This document shows, in pieces, positions 38,357 through 47,923 of a stretch of DNA of 64,000 nucleotides (its first letter is position 1; each line of letters begins with the position of its first letter). Where the stretch lies: contig NZ_CP045699.1 of the NCBI RefSeq assembly GCF_009601765.2, positions 248,001 through 312,000 of the forward strand. The letters are read 5' to 3'. The notes under the pieces were generated by a model. That model was given only the letters and a program-made list of their open reading frames with translations, searched no databases and had not been told where the DNA came from. This DNA comes from Vibrio algicola. Its GTDB lineage: Bacteria; Pseudomonadota; Gammaproteobacteria; Enterobacterales; Vibrionaceae. A program made the position numbers and the translations under genes.

Positions 38357-39303
38357 TATAGTTCGAACTCTGATTTTTTTGAAAATATACCATCTGAAAA
38401 AAATGATATTCTGTCGATGTTATCTGTTATTTCATTGAGGCAAAAAACTAAAGGTCTATTTTTTATATAGATAGATTCTAAATTATGTATGTTTTTGTCG
38501 GTGATATATAAAAAACTCGAATACAAAGGTAGTATGCTTTTTTTGTGGGCATTCTTTAAGTATTTTGGTTTTGCATTTTTTAGAGCTAACTCATGAAATG
38601 TATAGAGGTACAACAATGAAAAAGGATGCAATCTGAATTTTTCAGTATAATGAGGCTGTAAAATATCAGAATATAATTGGGATATAGTTAGCAATCGAGA
38701 CTTTAGCAGTGGGCGAATGCCATGTTTTATGCCATAACCAACATACTTTTTTGTTGATGATTCAGCCATGTCACGACTCGAATTGATCGACTTAACATTA
38801 TAGGTGTGATCTTTAGAGGCTTTTCTTTTTCGTCTCCTCTGGAATATTGATGAGGTGAATACCAATGGTTTATTATTCACGAAAAAATCTCTAGGAAATG
38901 TAGGTTTACCTAAAAACATATCATCATTAAAATAAATAAATTTTTCTTGTAGATCTTTTATATTGTGTATATGTGCCTCTATCACACTTGAGTTAAATGT
39001 TGGCAAATACTCTATTGGAATAATATCTTTATGATCTATCACTGTCACTTTTGAGGAACAACTCAGCCATGTTGGTTTTTGATTATCAGTGATGATATAG
39101 ATATGATTTACCCAAGGTGCAAACATTGCTATAGAACGTAACGAAAACTTTAGCTCTTGATGATCGGTATATCGTTCACTGCCAGCTTGACTACTTTGGC
39201 AGTTATTAAATACTTGACAATTTTTTAGGTAAGCATCTTTTTTTTTGTTCCATGCTTGATCGCTACCATCTATCCATGTGTAAACAATATCGATTTTACT
39301 CAT
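38356..39303 (-). CDS. Stealth-family sugar-1-phosphate transferase
   Basis: The 315-residue protein shows the conserved Stealth regions in order: CR1 KIDIVYTWIDGSD at the N-terminus, CR2 DHQELKFSLRSIAMFAPWVNHIYIITDNQ-type sequence near 65-95, CR3 FIYFNDDMFLGKP near 120, and CR4 around FRLHPFSLLYLY. Stealth enzymes transfer hexose-1-phosphate from nucleotide sugars, forming phosphodiester linkages in capsules. Here it lies between waaL and an acetyltransferase gene (8-bp overlap), so a phosphosugar on the LPS core is the likeliest product. Donor unknown. Confidence 0.85.
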   Translation of the reverse strand: MSKIDIVYTWIDGSDQAWNKKKDAYLKNCQVFNNCQSSQAGSERYTDHQELKFSLRSIAMFAPWVNHIYIITDNQKPTWLSCSSKVTVIDHKDIIPIEYLPTFNSSVIEAHIHNIKDLQEKFIYFNDDMFLGKPTFPRDFFVNNKPLVFTSSIFQRRRKRKASKDHTYNVKSINSSRDMAESSTKKYVGYGIKHGIRPLLKSRLLTISQLYSDILQPHYTEKFRLHPFSLLYLYTFHELALKNAKPKYLKNAHKKSILPLYSSFLYITDKNIHNLESIYIKNRPLVFCLNEITDNIDRISFFSDGIFSKKSEFEL

Positions 39304-39982
39304 GATTACCTACCTTTTTTGTAAACTTTTCGAGTTTATAAAACAAATCGATATGCTGTTGGATTTGTTCTTTAGGCCAGGACCACCATTGACTTAGTAG
39401 TAAGGATTCTATTACTTCAGGTTCAAATCTATATCGAATCAATTTTGCGGGGACTCCACCGACAATAGCGTATGCGGCTACATCTTTAGTAACGACTGCT
39501 CCAGTTGCAATAATTGCGCCGTTAGAAATTTTAACGCCAGGAAGAATTGTGACATTTGCACCTATCCATACATCATTTTCAATAATTACTTTTTTTGTGT
39601 TTATGTTATCGGATATGTCGATATCTACATCAATATATCCACCGTGTTTTTTTTCGTATAAAAATGGATGGGTTGATACAAATGTAAGGGGATGGTTACC
39701 TTTTACAATGCAAACGTTGTCCCCAATTGAGCAAAATCCCCCTATGCATTGTAAATTTAAATATGATGAGTTGTTAAAAAACTGTTCAAAACGATAGGTT
39801 TGTGGACCAACTGAGAAGTTGAAGTGTTGATCTGCTAAGTAACGCATAGATTCAGAATTTGGCATTAATAACAATTTTGACATTTTTCGTATAAAAAAGC
39901 TTTGTTGGTTTTTGGGTTTTGCAATCCGCTTCCAAAATAAATCAATTAAAGTTTTTTGTAATATAGATAGCTTATACGTCAT
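39296..39982 (-). CDS. CatB/LbH-type O-acetyltransferase
   Basis: The 228-residue protein has a left-handed beta-helix: IGGFCSIGDNVCIVKGNHP, the VIIENDVWIGANVTILPGVKISNGAIIATGAVV-type hexapeptide run, and VGGVPAKLIRYRF at the end. It is of the xenobiotic/CatB acetyltransferase type, with the catalytic His probably in GNHPLTFVSTHP. In this setting it should O-acetylate an LPS core sugar. It overlaps waaF by 11 bp and the Stealth gene by 8 bp, so the three are tightly coupled. Confidence 0.82.
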   Translation of the reverse strand: MTYKLSILQKTLIDLFWKRIAKPKNQQSFFIRKMSKLLLMPNSESMRYLADQHFNFSVGPQTYRFEQFFNNSSYLNLQCIGGFCSIGDNVCIVKGNHPLTFVSTHPFLYEKKHGGYIDVDIDISDNINTKKVIIENDVWIGANVTILPGVKISNGAIIATGAVVTKDVAAYAIVGGVPAKLIRYRFEPEVIESLLLSQWWSWPKEQIQQHIDLFYKLEKFTKKVGNHE

Positions 39983-41006
39983 TATTGATAGCCTTAATAA
40001 CCATCTCTGGCTCTAACTCTTTTAAACACTTCAAATGACCCAATGGGCACTCGCGTTTAAAGCATGGTCTGCATTCAATCTTGGTATGAACAATCGACAC
40101 TTTTTCTGCCAGTGGTGGAGTATATTTAGGTGATGTTGAGCCATAAATACCGACCACTTCACAACCAACTGCCGCCGCAACATGCATTAAGCCTGAGTCA
40201 TTACTGATCACAGTATGGCAAGCCCCGAGTAAGTCGACCGCTTCAATAAGAGACGTTAAGCCAGCCAGTACGTGGACATATTGTTGATTTTCAACTGATA
40301 TCAAGTTTTTGATGGTTTCGGTGGTGGCTTTATCTTTAGCTGAACCAAATAACCAGATCTGTTTACCTTGTGAAATCAATATGTCGGCTACAACCGCATA
40401 ATGCTCAGCTGGCCATTGTTTAGCTGGGCCAAATTCTGCTCCAGGACATAAGCCGGTTATTTCTCTGTGTTGATTGAGTTTGAACTTATCAAGCGTCTCT
40501 TGCTGCATCGTTTTATCAATATGCAGAAGTGGGCGAGGTAAGGTCTCTAGGCCACCTAACGATACTGAGTCTTGCATCTCGTGCTTTGGGTGTGCAAGAG
40601 CAACAAATCGCTCCACCATGTATTGGAATGATTTTTTATTATTACGTAAATCGGTCAATAGCCCATAACGCATCTCACCTTTCCAACCTGTCCGAACTGG
40701 AATGTCGGCAAACCAAGGAATTAGAGCTGATTTAGCAGAGTTTGGGAGAATATACGCATGAGTATAATCATTAAGTTTTAACTCTTTACCTAACGCTCGA
40801 CGACCAAGAAAATTAAAATCACCATGACCAAGAGGCATTTCTATTGCTTGATGAACTTCGGGCATGCGCTCCAAAATTGGCTTGCACCATGCAGGAGCAA
40901 GCACATCAATAATTGCATCAGGATGTTGTTGTTTTAAAGTGATGTACAGTGATTGAGACATCACCATATCACCTACCCATGATGGTCCTATGATTAAAAT
41001 TTTCAT
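39972..41006 (-). CDS. waaF: ADP-heptose:LPS heptosyltransferase II
   Basis: WaaF adds the second L-glycero-D-manno-heptose to the inner core. The 344-residue GT9 protein has MKILIIGPSWVGDMVMSQSLY, PVRTGWKGEMRYG, CPGAEFGPAKQWP and ISNDSGLMHVAAAVG, close to the enteric enzyme, and the C-terminal ECRPCFKRECPLGHLKC. It lies 61 bp after hldD, which makes its donor's sugar, so the two steps are co-expressed. Confidence 0.95.
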   Translation of the reverse strand: MKILIIGPSWVGDMVMSQSLYITLKQQHPDAIIDVLAPAWCKPILERMPEVHQAIEMPLGHGDFNFLGRRALGKELKLNDYTHAYILPNSAKSALIPWFADIPVRTGWKGEMRYGLLTDLRNNKKSFQYMVERFVALAHPKHEMQDSVSLGGLETLPRPLLHIDKTMQQETLDKFKLNQHREITGLCPGAEFGPAKQWPAEHYAVVADILISQGKQIWLFGSAKDKATTETIKNLISVENQQYVHVLAGLTSLIEAVDLLGACHTVISNDSGLMHVAAAVGCEVVGIYGSTSPKYTPPLAEKVSIVHTKIECRPCFKRECPLGHLKCLKELEPEMVIKAINNDV

Positions 41007-41067
41007 AAAAACTCGATACGCTTGCTTATGGTTAATTCGCTATTGTCGATACGTAATGGAAAGTTGA

Positions 41068-42012
41068 TTAAGCATTAATCTTCGTTAAATACTCAGCCAC
41101 ACCATCAGCGACAGATTTAAACTCAACATCACAACCGGCAGCTCGTAATTTAGTTAAACTTGCTTGGGTGTATTCTTGATAAGCGCCTTTTAGATGATCG
41201 GGGAACGGAACATTTTCTACAACACCCTTTCCATGATGCTTAATGACTGCTTTTGCCACTTCACCGAAGGTTTCTGCGTTACCAGTACCACAGTTAAATA
41301 TGCCAGATACGCCGTGTTCTAAGAACCAAAGATTCACCTTGCATACATCACCCACGTAGATGAAATCACGTTTAAATGTATTGCTGCCTTCAAACAGTTT
41401 TGCATTTTCGCCGGCTAGTAATTGATTGTTTAAATGGAAAGCGACTGATGCCATGCCGCCTTTATGTTGTTCACGAGGGCCATAAACGTTGAAGTAACGG
41501 AAACCAGTAATTTGCGACAGAGTTTCACCGTGCTGCTCGGCATCTAACCATAAACGACGAACGTAGTTATCGAATTGTTGTTTAGAGTAGCCATAAACAT
41601 TTAACGCACCTTCATATTCACGTTCTTCGATAAACTCTTGATCTTGTGCACCGTAAGTTGCAGCTGAAGAAGCATACAAGAATGGGATTTCACGCTCTAA
41701 ACTGTAATGAAGTAACTCTTTAGAGTATTCATAGTTGTTGAGCATGATGAATTTTCCATCCCACTCAGTAGTTGCTGAACAAGCCCCTTCATGGAAAATC
41801 GCTTCAATTGGCCCGAAATCGTCACCGGCCATTATTTGAGTCAGAAAATCATCTCGGTCCATGTAGTCGGTAATGTCTAGGTCTACTAAGTTTTTGAACT
41901 TACGACCATTCTTAAGATTATCGACCACTAAAATGTCGTTAAGGCCAGAATCATTTAATGCTTTAATAATGTTACTGCCAATCATGCCAGCGCCGCCAGT
42001 TACGATAATCAT
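41068..42012 (-). CDS. hldD: ADP-L-glycero-D-manno-heptose-6-epimerase
   Basis: HldD (RfaD/GmhD) converts ADP-D,D-heptose to the L,D form used by OpsX/WaaF. The 314-residue SDR enzyme has [16 protein letters not shown] (NADP binding), [22 protein letters not shown], catalytic [10 protein letters not shown] and [15 protein letters not shown]. In vibrios gmhD marks the left border of the variable O/K-antigen locus, but here only repeats separate it from rjg. It heads the minus-strand operon hldD-waaF-acetyltransferase-Stealth-waaL. Confidence 0.96.
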   Translation of the reverse strand: MIIVTGGAGMIGSNIIKALNDSGLNDILVVDNLKNGRKFKNLVDLDITDYMDRDDFLTQIMAGDDFGPIEAIFHEGACSATTEWDGKFIMLNNYEYSKELLHYSLEREIPFLYASSAATYGAQDQEFIEEREYEGALNVYGYSKQQFDNYVRRLWLDAEQHGETLSQITGFRYFNVYGPREQHKGGMASVAFHLNNQLLAGENAKLFEGSNTFKRDFIYVGDVCKVNLWFLEHGVSGIFNCGTGNAETFGEVAKAVIKHHGKGVVENVPFPDHLKGAYQEYTQASLTKLRAAGCDVEFKSVADGVAEYLTKINA

Positions 42013-42116
42013 AAATCTTTCCTATTACTCAAATTAAGTCTTTAGAAATTATAACAGAATCGGGGAATGTAATGATAGAAAAAGCATGGGTTTGTTGCTA
42101 GATGCTTCAATTTCCC

Positions 42117-42590
42117 GTCATCCGTCATCCGTCATCCGTCATCCGTCATCTTTGAGGAGCCAAGGCGACATCGAGGATCTACATACAGCGCGCGGTGACT
42201 AGATCCCCGCTCTCGCTTATGCTCGGCAGGAATGACGAATTACTGTGATTCAACGCAATAACGAAAAGCCGTCATCGTTTATTTCTACCGTCATCTTTGC
42301 GGAGCCGAAGCGGTATTGAGGTTCTACTATTTCTCTCGTCATCCTTGAGGGGCCTAAGCGACATCGAGGAGCTACATACGGCGCGCGGTGACTAGATTCC
42401 CGCTCTCGCTTATGCTCGGCAGGAATGACGAATTTCTGTGATTCAGCACAATAATGAAAAAACGCCATAGTTTATTTCTGCCGTCATCTTTGAAGGGCCG
42501 AAGCCACATTGAGGTTCTATTATTTCTCTCGTCATCCTTGAGGAGCCTAAGCGACATCGAGGATCTACATACAGCGCACAGGAATGAAAC
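42117..42590. repeat. Tandem array of a 193-bp unit built from the dispersed palindromic repeat
   Basis: The 593-bp gap between hldD and rjg holds three head-to-tail copies of a 193-bp unit: TCGAGGA recurs at 42171, 42364 and 42557, exactly 193 bp apart. Each contains the GTCATC(C/T)TTGAGGAGCC left arm, ATCTACATACAGCGCG, and GCTCGGCAGGAATGACGAAT right arm; the third copy is cut short. The array starts with five 7-bp tandem units, GTCATCC x4 plus GTCATCT (42117-42151). 193 is not a multiple of three and no coding function is seen. Confidence 0.85.
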
Positions 42591-42605
42591 CTGCGACTTT
42601 ACCTT

Positions 42606-44008
42606 TTAAATGATTATTGGAATGCACCCAAGTTCTTTATTAAGGACGGCTTCAAACTCACGTTTAGTGCTAGGCTCACCATGAATCAAATGTATTTGTT
42701 TTATCTCAGATCTAATCCCTTTAATAAACGCCAATAAATCTTCTTGATCTGCGTGTGCCGAGTAACCAGACATAGAACGAATGTGAGCGTTCACTATCAC
42801 TTTTTCATCAGCAATAAAAACCGACGGATCACCATCTTGTAATTGCCGCCCCAGCGTTCCTTGCGCTTGATAACCGGCTAGAATGACATCGGTTTGCTTG
42901 TTAGGAAGAAGAGCTTGCAAGTAATTCATAATTCGGCCGCCGCTACACATACCACTAGCCGAAACCACAATCGCAGCTTCATTGGTAGAAGCCAAACGAT
43001 TGACCAGCTTTTGATGTTCATGATGATTTTCAACCGTGATCAGTTGTTCAAAACAAAGCGGATGACGATGATGTTTCTCGGCATCTATCGCAACTTCGTT
43101 ATTCCATAAACCTTTAAACTGCTGATATTGCTGAGTGACTTTTAATGCTAACGGGGAATCAAGAATAATAGGCAAACGTTGCCAAAAGTCATCCGAGGTA
43201 GATTGGGTCTCAATGCTATGGGCAATCAAACGCTTAATATCAAACAACAATTCTTGGGTGCGCCCGACACTAAATGCTGGGATAAAAATAACACCGCCAT
43301 TTTCAAGTGATCGAATCACGATCTCTTCCAATCGCTTTGAACGAGTCGACACATCATCATGACATTTGTTGCCATAAGTGGTTTCAATCACCAAATAATT
43401 TGCTCGTTTCGGGGATTGAGGATCGGGCAGTAGCGGAGTATTTCGAGGGCCAAGATCGCCCGAGAACACAATCACTTCGTCATTAGGCAAAGTAACCTCA
43501 ACATAAGCTGAGCCAGAATATGCCCAGCAGGCTGAAAACAAATTTGAATGGCGTTTTCATCCGCTTTTATCTCAAATCGTTGGTCATAATCTAAAGGCAC
43601 GAGCAATTTTTGGATTTTGGTAAGTACTCTTTGGCGTTGTTTTTGGTTTAAACCCAGTTGTAGCCTCAGGCCGTCATCTAACATCAATGGAATTAAAGCA
43701 GCAGTCGCGGGAGTACAATAAATCGGCTTATCAAACCCTGCTGCCAACAACCAAGGCAAACGGCCGATATGGTCAATGTGGGTATGAGTCACGATCAAAG
43801 CTTCAATATGTTCAATTGTAAACTCAATACTGAGCGATTCGATAGGATCCGATGATGCATCCTTACCTTGAAATAAACCGCAATCGATTAATATACCTAA
43901 ACCATTGATATTGATCTCATGGCACGAGCCTGTAACCGTGTTTTTACCGCCATGGTGGGTCAAATAGTAACTGTGCTGTGGGTGTAGTCTATAATTGGAA
44001 AGCGCCAT
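42606..44008 (-). pseudogene. rjg: rjg, metallo-beta-lactamase/beta-CASP RNA-processing protein, frameshifted
   Basis: Two overlapping frames encode the halves of one protein of about 465 residues. The first (44008 leftward) has the metallo-beta-lactamase core THTHIDHIGRLPWL; the second has FSGDLGPRNTPLLPDP, ETTYGNKCHDD, ASGMCSGGRIMNY and GYSAHADQEDL, the beta-CASP signatures. Frame one turns to nonsense after FQPAGHIL, where GSAYVEV should follow. A run of two C's at 43513-43514 (plus strand) where three are needed accounts for it. In vibrios rjg is the right junction gene of the O/K locus. It is a genuine pseudogene or a single-base sequencing error. Confidence 0.85.
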
Positions 44009-44275
44009 AAGAAACCTATCAATAACAAAGTAAACAATATGTTGTAATCTATAGGGTATTGTTTAGGAGAACTATCATTTCTGAGGTTAAAATCAAGAAA
44101 CGAGAATCAAAGATTGATAGCAGAATGTAACAAAGAATAATGTCTCAAAAATAAGAGGATTTCTTGACTTGCAATTGTCTTGCGATGCTCGCGCAAAGTT
44201 TAGGTTAATGATAAACTTCGCATCAAATTTTACTTTCTTTTTAGATATACGCCTTGAGGATGCGTTTAACCTTAG
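44009..44275 (+). promoter_or_regulatory. Upstream region of the polysaccharide operon
   Basis: About 270 bp between the divergent rjg remnant and the ops element must carry the cluster's promoter. A TTGACT at 44164-44169 is a possible -35 box but no good -10 follows at standard distance. The long leader before ops is typical of JUMPstart regions. Nothing further can be assigned. Confidence 0.4.
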
Positions 44276-44287
44276 GGCGGTAGCGTG
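44276..44287 (+). promoter_or_regulatory. ops element (JUMPstart core) for RfaH recruitment
   Basis: GGCGGTAGCGTG is an exact ops core, the pause and RfaH-loading signal in leaders of long surface-polysaccharide operons. It lies 18 nt before the chosen wzz start, on the coding strand. It predicts antitermination across the 15-kb cluster downstream, provided the host has RfaH. Confidence 0.9.
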
Positions 44288-44305
44288 TCAATTTCAGGAG
44301 TTCAT

Positions 44306-45451
44306 GTGACCCAAGCACAATCCCCACAACCGCATTCATCCGAGCAAGCCCCGTTGCCTCCACACTACTACTATCAACAACCTCAAGATGATGAAATTGA
44401 TCTTAGGGAATTGTTTGCTGCACTGTGGCAAGGTAAATGGACGATTATTGCTTGCACCGCACTGTGTACCATACTGGCCATCGCTTATGCATTATTAGCG
44501 CAAGAAAAATGGACATCAACAGCGGTTATCGCAAAGCCACAACCAAGTAAACTTTCAGAATATCAAACTCAGGTTAGCGAATATCAACCGATCTTTGACG
44601 TATACCAACAAGATGGTACAGTCTTAGTCAGTCACAAACTCGATGATTTTAGTCAGCCTCAAACTTTGTTCGATATATTTATGCAAGAGTTTGATGCGCG
44701 TAGTAATAAAAAGAGATATTTAGAACATTCACGCTTATTCAAGATGGCGTTAGCAGATTTAAAAACAGATAAAGGTTCGGAGTTAACAAGTGATGATACC
44801 GCTAAATTATACTCTGAATGGTATAAAAAATTATCGTCAAAGCTTGTGGATTCGAAGCAGACGAAAGGCCCTTATATATTAACAGCTGAGTCGATTACCG
44901 CAGAAGACAGTTTTGAGTTTTTAAAAGGCTATGTCGATTCAATTAATAAGCGATCTCAGAAGATTGCGTTAGATAACTTACGCTCTGCAGTTAGCGCTAA
45001 GAAAAATGAATTATTGCAACAACGTAATATTTTAACCGACCAAGCAGAGAATCGCTTACAAGTAGAAAAAGAAACCACCCAATACGCACTCGATATTGCC
45101 AAATCAGCTGGCGTGAAAACACCAGTACAAAACCTAGGCGCTAATGAAGTGTTTGCCATTTACTTAGGCGCCAATGCGTTAGCAGCCAAAATCACCGCGC
45201 TTAATCAACTTAAGAACTTAAGTATTATAGAACCTCGCCTACAACAAACCGCGGCTAAGTTATCATTACTGACTCATCTTAATATTGATAACAACGTAAA
45301 ATTTGAGGTTAAGCAGTACTTAGAAGAACCGGAGAAACCAATTAATCGAACCGCACCTAAGCGATCTTTGATTGCAGTTTTAGGGTTGTTGTTAGGTGGG
45401 ATGATTGGTATTGGTGTTGTATTTATAAGATTTTCCTTTAAAAAAAATTAA
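44306..45451 (+). CDS. wzz: Wzz-type polysaccharide chain-length regulator
   Basis: Wzz co-polymerases set the chain length of Wzy-made polysaccharide. The 381-residue protein has a Pro/Gln-rich N-terminus, the Wzz entry sequence DDEIDLRELFAALWQGKW, TM1 at about residues 49-70 (TIIACTALCTILAIAYALLA), a long coiled-coil periplasmic part, and TM2 near the C-terminus after the Pro-rich EEPEKPINRTAPKR. The GTG at 44306 is chosen because AGGAG lies at 44296-44300; a GTG at 44285 in the same frame falls inside the ops element. Confidence 0.9.
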   Translation: MTQAQSPQPHSSEQAPLPPHYYYQQPQDDEIDLRELFAALWQGKWTIIACTALCTILAIAYALLAQEKWTSTAVIAKPQPSKLSEYQTQVSEYQPIFDVYQQDGTVLVSHKLDDFSQPQTLFDIFMQEFDARSNKKRYLEHSRLFKMALADLKTDKGSELTSDDTAKLYSEWYKKLSSKLVDSKQTKGPYILTAESITAEDSFEFLKGYVDSINKRSQKIALDNLRSAVSAKKNELLQQRNILTDQAENRLQVEKETTQYALDIAKSAGVKTPVQNLGANEVFAIYLGANALAAKITALNQLKNLSIIEPRLQQTAAKLSLLTHLNIDNNVKFEVKQYLEEPEKPINRTAPKRSLIAVLGLLLGGMIGIGVVFIRFSFKKN

Positions 45452-45512
45452 TTTACTAATGTTAGGAAATGCTTGTACGATCTATTATATCGAAATATCA
45501 AGGAATTAAAGA

Positions 45513-46553
45513 ATGCTAAAAAATGACAAAATTAAAATAGCGGTTGTTGGTTGCGGTCGTATATCCAAAAATCACTTTGGTTCGATTGAAAAATTAGATT
45601 CGGAATTCGAATTAGTTGCTATTTGTGATAATAATGAAGATGTACTTAAAGACCACGCAAAAAAGTATAACGTCCCTGGCTATCTATCTATAGACGATTT
45701 ATTACAAAATGAAACCTTAGACTTGGTTACCTTATGTACGCCAAGCGGTCTTCATGCAAGTCAAACGTTAAAAGCAGCACAATCAAAAGTTAATGTTATA
45801 ACTGAAAAGCCAATGGCAACTAAATTTGCTGATGGACTTGCAATGGTGAAAGCTTGTGATGAGGCGAATGTTCGTCTATTTGTTGTCAAACAAAACCGTC
45901 GTAATTCAACGCTTCAATTACTGAAACGTGCCGCGCAAGAAAAGCGTTTTGGTAAGATTCATATGGTACATATCAATGTGTTTTGGACTCGGCCTCAAGA
46001 ATATTATGATCGAGCCGCATGGTCTGGAACATGGGATATGGATGGCGGTGCATTTATGAATCAAGCAACTCATTATGTCGACTTGCTACATTGGGTTGTT
46101 GGCCCTATCGAAAAAATACATGCCATGACATCTACTCACCGCGATATTGACGTAGAAGATACGGGTGTGGTGAACTTTAAATGGCGTAACGGTGCATTAG
46201 GTTCAATGGCGATAACGATGTGTACCTACCCTAAAAATATGGAAGGTTCAATTACCATTTTAGGTGAAAAGGGAACGGTTCGTATTGGCGGAGTTGCAGT
46301 TAATGATATTCAAGAATGGTTATTTGATGAACCTTGTGACTATGATGCAGAAATAGAAGATGCTAACTATCAAACATCTTCTGTCTACGGCTTTGGCCAT
46401 CCCCCATATTTTCAAAATGTTGCCGATGTATTAAGAGGCAAAGCAGAGCCTGAGACTGATGGTCGTGAAGGCTTGAAATCATTAGAGTTATTAATTGGTA
46501 TATATCGTTCTGCAAGAGATAATAAAGAAGTCGGCTTACCATTAAATTTATAA
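45513..46553 (+). CDS. wbpB: WbpB-like UDP-GlcNAcA 3-dehydrogenase (Gfo/Idh/MocA family)
   Basis: The 346-residue oxidoreductase has the Rossmann motif VVGCGRISKNH, the EKPMA signature, and the MDGGAFMNQATHYVDLLHW active-site region. WbpB oxidises C3 of UDP-GlcNAcA, with WbpE recycling partners, on the way to 2,3-diacetamido uronic acids. The assignment rests on the neighbours: a TviB-like dehydrogenase (20 bp downstream), WbpD and WbpE follow in order. It is 61 bp after wzz. Confidence 0.87.
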   Translation: MLKNDKIKIAVVGCGRISKNHFGSIEKLDSEFELVAICDNNEDVLKDHAKKYNVPGYLSIDDLLQNETLDLVTLCTPSGLHASQTLKAAQSKVNVITEKPMATKFADGLAMVKACDEANVRLFVVKQNRRNSTLQLLKRAAQEKRFGKIHMVHINVFWTRPQEYYDRAAWSGTWDMDGGAFMNQATHYVDLLHWVVGPIEKIHAMTSTHRDIDVEDTGVVNFKWRNGALGSMAITMCTYPKNMEGSITILGEKGTVRIGGVAVNDIQEWLFDEPCDYDAEIEDANYQTSSVYGFGHPPYFQNVADVLRGKAEPETDGREGLKSLELLIGIYRSARDNKEVGLPLNL

Positions 46554-46573
46554 CATTTAGGTAATATAGAGCT

Positions 46574-47848
46574 ATGAAATTAGAAAGTTTAAATATTGGT
46601 ATTATTGGTCTAGGTTATGTGGGACTACCGTTAGCGGTCGAGTTTGGTAAGAGTTTCCCAACAATAGGCTTTGATATTCATAAAACGAGAGTTCAGGCAT
46701 TAGAAACAGGTATAGACTCAACATTAGAATGTTCGAAAGAAGAGTTAATGAGTGCAAAAAAATTAACTTATACCAGTGAGCTTTCAGATATTCAGCAATG
46801 TAACTTTTATATCGTCACGGTACCAACGCCTATCGATGATAATAACGCCCCAGACTTAACTCCTTTAATTAAAGCATCGGAATCGCTCGGTAAGGTTATA
46901 AGCGCTGGTGATGTTGTTGTATTTGAATCAACTGTCTACCCCGGTGCGACGGAAGAAGTATGTATCCCTATTATTGAAAAAATATCAGGCCTTGTTTTTA
47001 ATCAAGATTTTTTTGCCGGTTATAGCCCTGAGCGAATTAATCCAGGTGATAAAGTTAATCGTCTGACCACAATAACGAAAATCACATCGGGCTCTACTGC
47101 TGAAGTCGCAGATTTTGTTGATTCTGTTTATGCTTCTATCGTAACTGCAGGTACGCATAAAGCATCATCGATTCGCGTTGCTGAGGCTGCAAAGGTTATT
47201 GAAAATACTCAACGAGATTTGAATATAGCAATCATTAATGAGTTTGCTAAAATCTTTAATAAGCTAAATATTGATACAGAAGAAGTGTTAAAAGCGGCAG
47301 GAACCAAATGGAACTTCTTACCATTTAAACCAGGTTTGGTTGGGGGGCACTGTATCAGCGTGGATCCATATTATTTAACTCACAAAGCGCAAGAGGTTGG
47401 GTATCGCCCAGAGGTTATTTTAGCAGGACGTCGTATCAATGATGGCATGGGAAGTTATGTAGCGACACAAATGGTGAAAAAGCTGGCCAGTAAGAAAATA
47501 CATATTGATGAAGCAAAAGTTCTGGTGCTTGGTTTTACCTTTAAAGGTGATTGCCCAGATGTTCGTAATACCAAAATCATTGATGCAATTAATGAATTGA
47601 AAAGCTTTAACATCAATATTGATGTGTACGATTCTTGGGCAAATCCAGAGGAAGTCAAACATGAATATGGTATTTCGTTAAAATCAGAATTGGAATTAGA
47701 CTCTTATGATGGTGTAATTCTAGCGGTTGATCATAGTGAATTTAAAACGATGGGAATTGAGGCCGTACGTAAGCTAGGTAAAAAAAATCACGTTATCTAC
47801 GATGTTAAATATGTATTCGGTCCGGATGATAGCGACCTTAGATTGTAA
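46574..47848 (+). CDS. tviB: UDP-N-acetylglucosamine 6-dehydrogenase, TviB/WbpA-like
   Basis: The 424-residue protein resembles TviB/WbpO throughout: [49 protein letters not shown], catalytic Cys in [34 protein letters not shown], and a C-terminal YDVKYVF. The family oxidises UDP-GlcNAc (or UDP-GalNAc) to the uronic acid. With wbpB, wbpD and wbpE around it, it plays the WbpA role in making a UDP-2,3-diacetamido glucuronic acid. A symmetrical hairpin lies between it and wbpD. Confidence 0.85.
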   Translation: MKLESLNIGIIGLGYVGLPLAVEFGKSFPTIGFDIHKTRVQALETGIDSTLECSKEELMSAKKLTYTSELSDIQQCNFYIVTVPTPIDDNNAPDLTPLIKASESLGKVISAGDVVVFESTVYPGATEEVCIPIIEKISGLVFNQDFFAGYSPERINPGDKVNRLTTITKITSGSTAEVADFVDSVYASIVTAGTHKASSIRVAEAAKVIENTQRDLNIAIINEFAKIFNKLNIDTEEVLKAAGTKWNFLPFKPGLVGGHCISVDPYYLTHKAQEVGYRPEVILAGRRINDGMGSYVATQMVKKLASKKIHIDEAKVLVLGFTFKGDCPDVRNTKIIDAINELKSFNINIDVYDSWANPEEVKHEYGISLKSELELDSYDGVILAVDHSEFKTMGIEAVRKLGKKNHVIYDVKYVFGPDDSDLRL

Positions 47849-47862
47849 AGCAACGCTAATAT

Positions 47863-47887
47863 AAAAAGCACTATAATGGTGCTTTTT
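47863..47887 (+). terminator. Hairpin with T-run inside the polysaccharide operon
   Basis: AAAAAGCAC (47863-47871) pairs perfectly with GTGCTTTTT (47879-47887) around a 7-nt loop, 14 nt after the tviB-like stop. It has the form of a weak intrinsic terminator. In an ops/RfaH operon it would be read through when RfaH is loaded. Confidence 0.6.
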
Positions 47888-47923
47888 CTGTTGGATTTAA
47901 TCAATGTCAGGATAAGAGTCAGT

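Noticed and set aside
42117..42590. CRISPR-like array
   Set aside because: Repeats are contiguous 193-bp or 7-bp tandem units without unique spacers, and no cas genes are near.
44164..44192. Promoter with TTGACT -35 upstream of wzz
   Set aside because: No acceptable -10 box at 15-19 bp spacing, so a definite promoter cannot be called.
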